Assembly: GCA_015680685.1 (NCBI GenBank)
Contig: MNCI01020555.1
Span: 28,362 to 90,744, forward strand
Source: Gnetum montanum
Taxonomy: Eukaryota > Streptophyta > Gnetopsida > Gnetales > Gnetaceae
Direction: 5' to 3'
Length of the DNA stretch: 62,383 nucleotides
In this document: in pieces, positions 55,945 through 62,383 of the stretch
Numbering within the stretch: position 1 is the first letter of the stretch
How the letters are laid out: each line of letters begins with the position of its first letter
Translations under genes and position numbers: made by a program
The notes under the pieces: generated by a model
Seen by the model: only the letters and a program-made list of their open reading frames with translations
Database searches by the model: none
What the model was told of the DNA's origin: nothing

Positions 55945-56183
55945 TCCTCCAAAGGATGAAAACTACGGGTTCTAAATCAGGAAAACGCGTTCACATTGAA
56001 AGTCAAAATTGTGTAACGCATTTTCTGGGTCCATGCACAAAATGTTTGAGAAGTTTCTTCCAAAGGACAAAAACAACAGGTTCTAAACCTGAAAAATGCG
56101 TTCACTTTGAATTGTGGAGAAAATGTGTAATGCGTCTTTTGAACTCATACACAATTTCTGAGAAGTTTCTTATAGAAACTTAG
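55945..56183 (+). repeat. ~118-bp tandem duplication with open frame
   Basis: Two diverged copies (~55945-56063 and ~56064-56183) share CTTCCAAAGGA(C/T)(A/G)AAAAC(A/T)AC and GGTTCTAAA(T/C)C(A/T)G, then a (C/T)GCGTTCAC run. The frame 55857-56181 stays open through both copies, encoding repeats like KTTGSKSGKRVH / KTTGSKPEKCVH. No family is recognised; probably a non-coding repeat. Confidence 0.55.
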
Positions 56184-56731
56184 TATAAAAGGACCAAAAA
56201 CGGTAGAAGGTAAAGGATGGGTTTCTTATAGAGATCTTAGATATTTGGGTAAGCACACTGTGTAGAACGACTGCAACGTCAGTTGTCCGCATTACGTGAA
56301 TTATCGTCCGCCTCAGCCTCTGAATGCAATGAAGCTACAAAATTTTCACAAGAACAAAGTAGTTGTTGCAATGTTGTGGCTTTTCTGGATCTATGCTATC
56401 TTCTGTTTCAGGTTTACCTATAGTTACAGTGGTAATGCTAGCCCCCATTACAGTGGTAGTGCTAGCCAGCCCCCGCCGCCCCTTACAGGGTGCACTGTTG
56501 CTCTCCTGCGTCTTGTGACTGTAATCATCCTTCTCGCACATGCAAGCCCTGCTCTCTCCGTATTTCTAAGGTTTACCCATAATGGCTGTGTTACCCCTAT
56601 ATCCTAGGTTTTATGACTGTAATCATCTTCTCCCAGATTCAATTACTACTCCAGGTTAAGTGATTTGATGGTTAAAGGTTTATTGATATGATTAATAAAA
56701 CGCTGCTAGATCTACTACGTTGTAACCNGTT

Positions 56732-56876
56732 AAAAGGGCTACTGCCGTAAACTCCAAGATGCAGGCCCTGTTTATTCGTTGGTGTTGGTGTCATTCCGGC
56801 AACATTTACAAGAAANACACCAACACCAACGAATAAACAGGGTGTGCATCTTGGAGTTTACGGCAGTAGCCCTTTT
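56732..56876. repeat. Near-perfect 60-bp inverted repeat with single-N junctions
   Basis: Left arm 56732-56791 and right arm 56817-56876 are reverse complements with only two or three mismatches, separated by 25 bp that ends in a lone N (56816). Another lone N is at 56728 just before the left arm. The context AGAAANACA is the same as at the N at 19605, so an assembly artefact is as likely as a natural hairpin. Confidence 0.75.
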
Positions 56877-57145
56877 CACCATTGTTAAAATTTTTGGGAA
56901 CATTGTTTTGACTTTTAAAAAATAATAAACCTTGTGAGATCTCTAAACATAATTAAAATTGAAATTGAAATTTTATCTCCTGGCTAGAAATATATTTGCG
57001 ATGAATTTTGAAAATATCCTTAATAAAATTATCAAAGTAATATTTAGAACAAATCAATTAAATTTGCAATCTTACAATTGCATCTATATTTAATGTACTC
57101 AATGTAAAATATTGCATAAAAATATGTTATTAGTCTTCAATATTG

Positions 57146-57853
57146 CATTTGCTAATATTTTAGTTGTTTCAATTAAAGGTGTTAGTGCTTATTTCAATTG
57201 TTTGACGTGGTATTTTTAATTTAAAAATATCAATAATGATTCATTAGTCTTTCAATTTATTGCTAATATATGTTAGGATAGGAAGGATGACCTGACAGGT
57301 TAAGAGCTTTGAACAAGGATGTTGATGTGGCAGTCATTGGTAGGACACAAAAATGCTAACGAACTACTGCAGAAAGCATGTCAAGAAATAACTGATATGC
57401 TGAATTGTAAATGAACAATAACCAGGATTGATATTTATTCACATATTTCCAAGCTGAGTTCATCATTAGCTTAACCACTTATGTGTTTTTTACTAAGTTA
57501 TTGCCAATTCACACTGATTCTGACGTTTTCATTTATAAAATTCAGTGTTTGAGCACTAGGGCTGGCACATGAGCTTGTAGATTAACTGTTGAAAATTTAA
57601 GTTATATTTTTATAGAGAATTTGGGGTTGTATTTAAGAATTAAAACAAAGAAATGCAGGTAGATGACATACAAAATTTAGCTGTGCCTTCAGAAAATGTT
57701 AGCCTTCAGCAGCCAATACTTTTCTATGCACAAACATGTCTTCATCACTAGACAAAATAGCCCAAGTTTGCCACGTCTAGCATCCAAATGTGTATAAGCA
57801 AAAAACACTTCTCCTAACAACGCCAACTGATTTGAGCTGACATTTGACAATGT
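57146..57853 (+). repeat. Right copy of the ~0.7-kb direct repeat
   Basis: Collinear with 2111-2811 over its whole length. It ends ~550 bp before the MPC1-like third exon. Confidence 0.85.
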
Positions 57854-58404
57854 GGAACACTAAGTGGGAAAAAATTAAAATGAAGGCAAAAAACTATTAA
57901 TATGTAAGAAATGGCCCTCAAATCCAAATGAGAGTATGGGATGTGAAATTTTTGGCAGTACTAATTATTTGTAGATATATTTTTTAAACTACATAATATA
58001 CAAGCGTTAACTTCTTTGTTGCCTGTGATTTGCATTTTTCACAAGTTTAATCTCAAGGGGTTATGCTGAGATTTATAAGAAATTAATGACTACAGATCGC
58101 TGGGATTTAGGATGTAATAAAAACAGTTCTGTTCTGTGTACTATATGTTGTAAAGGGACATACTTCAGAATTAGCTAGGGATTTTATTGAGTAAAGAAGA
58201 AAATGATCAATGTTAACTGTAATGATGGGAACATTCATGCAACAGACTACTTGTTCATTTACTTTTACTTATCAGTCTTTCTTTAATAATTCTTAGTGTT
58301 ACTGATTCTTGTTCTCACAGATTCATTACTCTTATGTCCAGTGGTGGTGTTTTTCACACCATCGCTACTTTGTTTTGGCTTCTTATGTTTATCTGAATGT
58401 GCAG
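57854..58404. other. Intron sequence upstream of MPC1-like third exon
   Basis: AT-rich with no gene; ends in the acceptor CTGAATGTGCAG. The open frame from 58296 includes this intron sequence and is not a start. Confidence 0.5.
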
Positions 58405-58540
58405 CAATGTGTATACACTTAGGCTTGTTCATGAGATATGCTTGGATGGTTCAGCCTCGTAATTATCTTCTTTTAGCATGTCATGCCTCAAATCAAGTTG
58501 GGCAGTTATATCAGTTGTCACGCTGGGCTTCTGCTCGTGG
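58405..58540 (+). pseudogene. MPC1: MPC1-like third exon (second and third membrane segments)
   Basis: Reads (A)MCIHLGLFMRYAWMVQPRNY then LLLACHASNQVGQLYQLSRW and ASARG, the most conserved part of plant MPC1 (family: FMR-A-W-M-V-Q-P-R-N-Y-L-L-L-A-C-H-A-S-N-E). No stops. Differences from the usual sequence (CIH for CVY, NQVGQ for NETVQ) are mild. The donor GTATGT follows. Confidence 0.9.
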
Positions 58541-59010
58541 GTATGTTCTATTCTTTTTTATAGGATCACAAATGAGTGGCATGTTCCTTGCTCTGTGAAA
58601 TATTCTAGTAATTTAAAGTTGTCATTTTCTTAATACTTCTTTTTTCAGGCTAAGCATTTTCGTATGTATATGTATTAAGGTATGTATATGTATTAAGATA
58701 GCCTTTTATTGGTAGTCAGTGATTCTGAAATGAAGTAAACTATTTTTGATTACACAGTTCAGTTTTAGCCATTGCAAAGTTACCCTTTTAAATAAAATAT
58801 GTTTCATTATATTAGGACCTTCATTTTAATTACTCATAATCTTCCTTGCCTTGTCCCAGCAAAATGGGGATAGTTACATGAGTTATCTTTTGCCATTTTC
58901 CTCAATGAAGAGCTAGATCCTTAATGCATTTTAATTACTGGAAGGTTCAATTCTTTTATTAAGTGATAGGTTTTATATTTAAATTTTTTATATAACAAAT
59001 CTTCTTGCAG

Positions 59011-59044
59011 GGATCAATCAAAGAAGGATGTTGCTGTGCATTGA
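59011..59044 (+). pseudogene. MPC1: MPC1-like terminal exon
   Basis: After acceptor TTCTTGCAG, the two bases GG left by the previous exon plus this exon read G-DQSKKDVAVH-stop (TGA 59042-59044). The in-phase join and short basic tail fit the variable C-terminus of the family. Confidence 0.6.
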
Positions 59045-60879
59045 TATTATATGATCTAAAATATCTATTTGTCAAAACATTCAACATAGGGTTCATTGTT
59101 TTCTTCCAAAGTTTCATTTGGAAGTTAAAGGATTGACATGTCCTAATGCTTTGATCCTGAAGATGAAATGTTCAAGTTTACATATGAATTATTTTTCCTT
59201 TTAATAAACCCTTAAAATTATATTTTCCTGGTATTTCTCTCTAGTTTGCTTCACCAAAATCAGCTATCAAAATGATGGGATAAAGGTTATCACAAGGCAT
59301 GGATTCTATATTTTTGGAACAAAAATTATTGTTTTAACCATAGACAGAAATATTCATACCAATTCTTAAAATATATACAATAGGCACAACATCGGTCATT
59401 TATCATGAGGTAGTTATATGAAAGCCCTTATTATAAGTGGCTATTCTCTGCGCACATATAGTGTTCTCTCCACTTTCACATTCATATACAAGCTTCATAG
59501 CACGACATACTTGCAATGGAAACAACGTTACTCTATTCTTAGGAACATGTCATTGCAAGCTTCAACAATTTCATCCATTTCACATAAAAGGGTATGTGTA
59601 AACTGTTTGGCTTTAGGCTTGTTTGGAACCTCAAAGAATGACCATTTAGAAGAATTATTAGGAAGTATAATGATGCCTTAAGTGTGATTCGAACTAGAAA
59701 CCTCTTGCCCACTAATTGCTTTAGCTAATTATCACTAGCTATGTTTTTTACAATGATCTAACCACTTGAGCTACCTATCATTGGTTAGGTTTGTTGAGGT
59801 AGACCCAAGCTATAAGTAGAGCATGGACTAATTGCTCTATGACTTGTAAGAGTCAAATTGGATTTGATACTTTTTCTTGCTGCCCAGGGTCTATCCACAC
59901 TTGACAAATTAAATGTTCAGTCAAATTGGATTTGATAAATTTTTCCAAACGGTCAAAGTCCAAAGTGGTATACCACCATTCATAATAGTCATGGATCTAG
60001 CCACAGATTTTCTCGGTAAGGCATTGACGCCAATTGTTGAATATTCCATCAAGAGACAAAAACCTGATTTCTTTTTTAGATGGTGTTAGAAAACAAAGAT
60101 GTTTGTGTGCTACTTGTGATTCATATACATTATGGTCAGATCCTCATGTTGTTAAATCTGTTATGTAGGTTGATGATCATTTGATACCTTCATCAACCCG
60201 CTATTCACTATCAATATGGATTTGGGTCTCAAAGTTTTGTAAAAGTTTTTGTCTAGAAAATGCACATAACTGTTGGAATTTTCCGCAGCACATTATCCAC
60301 TAAAATATGCAGAAATTTTTCTTCATTGATAGGATTCTGTAGATTTCAGAATAAAGCATCTAAGACTCTCTGGCAGTCTCGTACAGATATCAGCATAGTA
60401 GCTTAAAACCACGAAAATGATGGTGCAACAGACCAACATCGGAATTGTTGGTGACTCATTGGTAATCAATTTTTCATTCAGTTTCCAGTTCTCTGGCTTG
60501 AAATCATTCAGTTTCCAGTTTTCTTCTTTGCTTTCATAAGTCCTTGGAGAAACAAAGTCAGAGAAAGTAGGCAATTGTAGGTGGAAATGTAAAAGGTGGT
60601 AGGAATAATGTAAAATGATAGTTGACTAATTTGCAGCAAATATTTGTATGAAATCATAAAAATTGCCACCTGTAGCATACATACATATGGATAATAGTGC
60701 TAGTAGTTTTAAACATTAACACAGGAAATGCCCTTTTTTCACTATGACTTTCAGGCCTTATGGATTATCCTAGTGAACCCATCACTTCATCTAAGTAAGA
60801 GAGCAACAAAGGGTAACAACATTCAAATGCCTCCATGTGATTAACAAATTCATCCAATAGGACAAACAAATGCTAACAC
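59045..60879. other. Downstream stretch without recognised genes
   Basis: Probably 3' untranslated and intergenic sequence. The frame at 59418-59681 (+) and that at 60323-60574 (-) have no recognisable family; the latter contains a short internal repeat (ATTCAGTTTCCAGTT twice, ~60473 and ~60507). Confidence 0.35.
59684..59790 (-). repeat. tRNA-derived SINE-like element
   Basis: On the minus strand GGTAGCTCAAGTGGTTAGA (box A, TAGCTCAAGTGG = 59762-59773) is followed ~65 bases later by CTAGTTCGAATCAC (box B, 59684-59695). This is the head of a plant Au-like SINE. Spacing between boxes is longer than usual (~35), suggesting a small insertion. Confidence 0.6.
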
Positions 60880-61295
60880 CACTATTAAAATAGTAGTCCT
60901 TACTCATGTAGAGTCCAAATCAAAGTTGACATTCTTCTATAAAAGATAACCAATCTTAGCAGGAAATCCACTATGCAAAGCTCTACTAAACTTAGGTTCA
61001 ACGTTAAACATCATTTTATAGGAAATGTACAAAGCCTATGACCTACCCACACTGAAGAAGAGCAATATCAAGTTAGTGATTATAGATAAGGTTGTTATTA
61101 TACCACTAAGATAGGTTGATGATGTTGTGTTCACTATAAGTGGGTGGTCTTATCGTATAGATTCCTTGGTGATTCACATAGGAGGTAACAGGGAAGAATT
61201 TTCAATTATTATGGGAAGAGCCTAGTTGAGTATAATAGATATGAAATTGGACATCAAAGATCTTTCCTTGAAAATTAACATAGAGTAGTTAAAAT
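60880..61295 (+). pseudogene. Ty3/gypsy aspartic protease fragment (B-like)
   Basis: Reads ALLNLGSTLNIIL*EMYKAY, then LPTLKKSNIKLVIIDKVVII, PLR*VDDVVFTISG and EEFSIIMGRA*LSIIDMKLD. It is collinear with element B's protease (EMYKAWNLPPLKKSN, then IIPLRLVEDIV, then ENFPIIMGRAWLS). The catalytic Asp is Asn here (LLNLGS for LLDxGS). No LTRs were found nearby, so it is an isolated remnant. Confidence 0.8.
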
Positions 61296-61429
61296 AAATG
61301 AGTTCCATGCATTGTATACATTGATTCAAGGTGCAAGTACATGTAGAAAATTTAGAACATTCAAGATACCACCATTTCAATAGCCAAAGTTGTAGGCACT
61401 TACAACTTGTAGTAGCAAATATTCCATCT

Positions 61430-61834
61430 CATCTCACTTTCCAAGTTCGTGTCCTTCGTGAATCTTATCATATATAATCTTCATAGATCCAACATAACCA
61501 TTAAATCCCTCCCAATAAATATGCTTTTTTGTTTGAAAGTTCCTTAAATCACAAAATCCATTGAATCTCAAAAACTTTGCTTGATCGAATTTGTTAGGTC
61601 AAATTTTGGAGCATTTACATTGATAATGTTGATGATCTTATTGCCAAATATAAGTTTTATATCCATAATACTATCGCTATGGTGGTATACTTGTACCATC
61701 TTATCTTTAACAAATTGATCAAATATGATGCCACTTCCTTGTGTTGATTTTCTTTTTCTAGGTAGAAAATTTGTAGCCTTTGTCGAAATCTCAAGCTTTT
61801 TCCTTTCTTTATCTTTTTTATTAGAGGTAGGCAA
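61430..61834 (-). pseudogene. LINE (RTE-type) endonuclease fragment
   Basis: On the minus strand the frame from 61834 reads FLPRKRKSTQGSGIIFDQFV then KDKMVQVYHHSDSIMDIKLI and KIINIINVNAPKFDLTNSIK followed by QSF; beyond the stop at ~61568 it continues KQKSIFIGRDLMVMLDL. Plant RTE-clade LINE endonucleases have the same order (G-V-G-I-I-x-D ... D-R-I-M-x-(I/L)-K ... I-N-V-I-S-x-Y-A-P-Q ... F-I-G-G-D-L-N-G-H-V-G). The G-D-L-N motif is R-D-L-M here. Truncated on both sides. Confidence 0.75.
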
Positions 61835-62383
61835 TGTTGATATTCCTTATTTTACCATCTAACATGTTTATCATTGTATTTTCTTCTTTATCTATATCTA
61901 TCCCTAATGTGAAAGCCCTTATCCACTTTCCACAACATTTGAGTGCTAATATTGGGAGTTGTTTTGGGAGGATACCTTACCAAGGGTTTCCACATCAGAG
62001 ATGAATATGAAACTTGGTTAAGTTATTTTCATAGTTTGCTTAATTCTTTTTTTCATAATTTTCACTATTACAATATGCATTTATCTTGGCTTAGGGGTGT
62101 AGTATAGTGATTAGGACACAAATTAATCATACAAGCTAAATAACTATAAATCAACATTAGAAAAACAATTCCTAATTTGAACTTTGTTAAAGTTGTTTGG
62201 ATGCAACACTTCAACATATTACCAATATGTCTATATTAAGACTAGAAAATTAAAAACTGAAATTTTATTACATTTATAAACCCTTTGGATCTACTAGATA
62301 GTAGAAATGTAAGTGCTATGAGTATTGTTGTAATACCATAATTATATATAATATGCTTACATTACAGAACATTGTTTAAAAAA
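61835..62383. other. AT-rich end of window, nothing recognised
   Basis: No coding region, repeat or RNA gene is recognised in this last stretch. Confidence 0.4.

Larger units (their letters stand above)
53969..57145. other. Intronic stretch with weak ORFs and a small tandem duplication
   Basis: A + strand frame at ~54165-54407 reads QIVQLIQNVAEYLASLACIA then EFNDLEEMDQMLGRVLDC and ends in TAA; it looks protein-like but I do not recognise it. An opposing frame at 54376-54567 (-) is similarly unassigned. Elsewhere the sequence is AT-rich and without genes. Confidence 0.35.
1563..59044 (+). pseudogene. MPC1: MPC1-like mitochondrial pyruvate carrier gene, probably decayed, with a 56.5-kb intron
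   Basis: MPC1 proteins are small inner-mitochondrial-membrane subunits that form, with MPC2, the carrier importing pyruvate into the matrix. Four exon pieces on the + strand together cover nearly the whole family sequence: 1563-1619 (GPKTTHFWGPIANWGFIVA), 1893-1947 (GLADM-stop-KPPDMISGNMTI), 58405-58540 (GLFMRYAWMVQPRNYLLLAC and onward) and 59011-59044 (short tail ending in TGA). Donors are GTGAAC at 1620, GTAAAT at 1948 and GTATGT at 58541; acceptors are TTTACAG, TGTGCAG and CTTGCAG, and every join is in phase. Problems are an in-frame TAG at 1908-1910 where the family normally has a coding residue (usually Gln), and no in-frame ATG upstream of 1563 (an in-frame TGA is met first). It may be a pseudogene, a chimera of two tandem copies, or a gene with an assembly error. 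The 1948-58404 intron holds all the transposons described below. Confidence 0.72.

Noticed and set aside
58296-58404. Upstream part of the 58296-58598 ORF as an N-terminal membrane segment
   Set aside because: It ends in a perfect acceptor (GAATGTGCAG) and the exon beginning at 58405 joins in phase with 1947; the hydrophobic upstream part is intron sequence.
1-62383. tRNA or rRNA genes
   Set aside because: No complete cloverleaf or rRNA core was seen; only tRNA-like SINE heads at 768-835 and 59684-59790.

Overview
The window is nuclear DNA from a seed plant. The evidence is split host genes with canonical GT-AG introns, a plant receptor-like cytoplasmic kinase fragment, deeply nested Ty3/gypsy LTR retrotransposons of plant type (Tat lineage with two RNase H domains; a tRNA-Asp primer site), plant L1- and RTE-type LINE pieces and tRNA-derived SINEs. 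The very long TE-filled intron suggests a large genome, possibly a gymnosperm, but I cannot name the species.

The only recognisable host locus that frames the window is a mitochondrial pyruvate carrier 1 (MPC1)-like gene on the + strand. Its 5' exons lie at 1563-1619 and 1893-1947 and its 3' exons at 58405-58540 and 59011-59044. All joins are in phase, giving an apparent intron of 56.5 kb. An in-frame TAG in the second exon and the lack of a visible start codon suggest a decayed copy. Two ~0.7 kb direct repeats (2111-2811 and 57146-57853) sit just inside the two ends of this intron.

Inside the intron, left to right: a decayed RLCK-VII kinase (5641-6705); a 5'-truncated L1-type LINE with a 16-bp target-site duplication (7125-7945); minus-strand relics of family B (LTRs at 1-492, 10318-11128, 12074-12891); a truncated element D (13676-~16085) joined in frame to an LRR pseudogene; then a nest spanning 17138-53968. 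The outer element A (LTRs 17138-17524 and 52975-53968) was entered by B (19362-28098, TSD GTAAG) and by C (28973-50936, TSD CTTAG). B was in turn hit by solo LTR E (23369-24941, TSD CCATG), and C by solo LTR D' (34699-36178, TSD GGCAC, left copy decayed to AACAC). A further protease fragment and a LINE endonuclease fragment lie at the right end.

Element C is the most interesting part. It is a ~20.5 kb Tat-lineage element (gag, protease, RT, RNase H, second archaeal-type RNase H, integrase). Between protease and RT it carries a complete-looking antisense transcription unit (TATA box at 41791-41797, ATG at 41655, about eight exons with GT-AG introns, stop at 37176). This unit appears to encode an FCP1/NLI-interacting-factor-like phosphatase domain followed by a region resembling the 'putative plant transposon protein' domain. 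A second antisense, apparently spliced gene lies between integrase and the 3' LTR (48005-48640). The introns of the first antisense gene contain the same TAGCGTAGC-type palindromic motif as C's LTRs. All reading frames contain stops, so this copy is a fossil; its architecture is what deserves follow-up.
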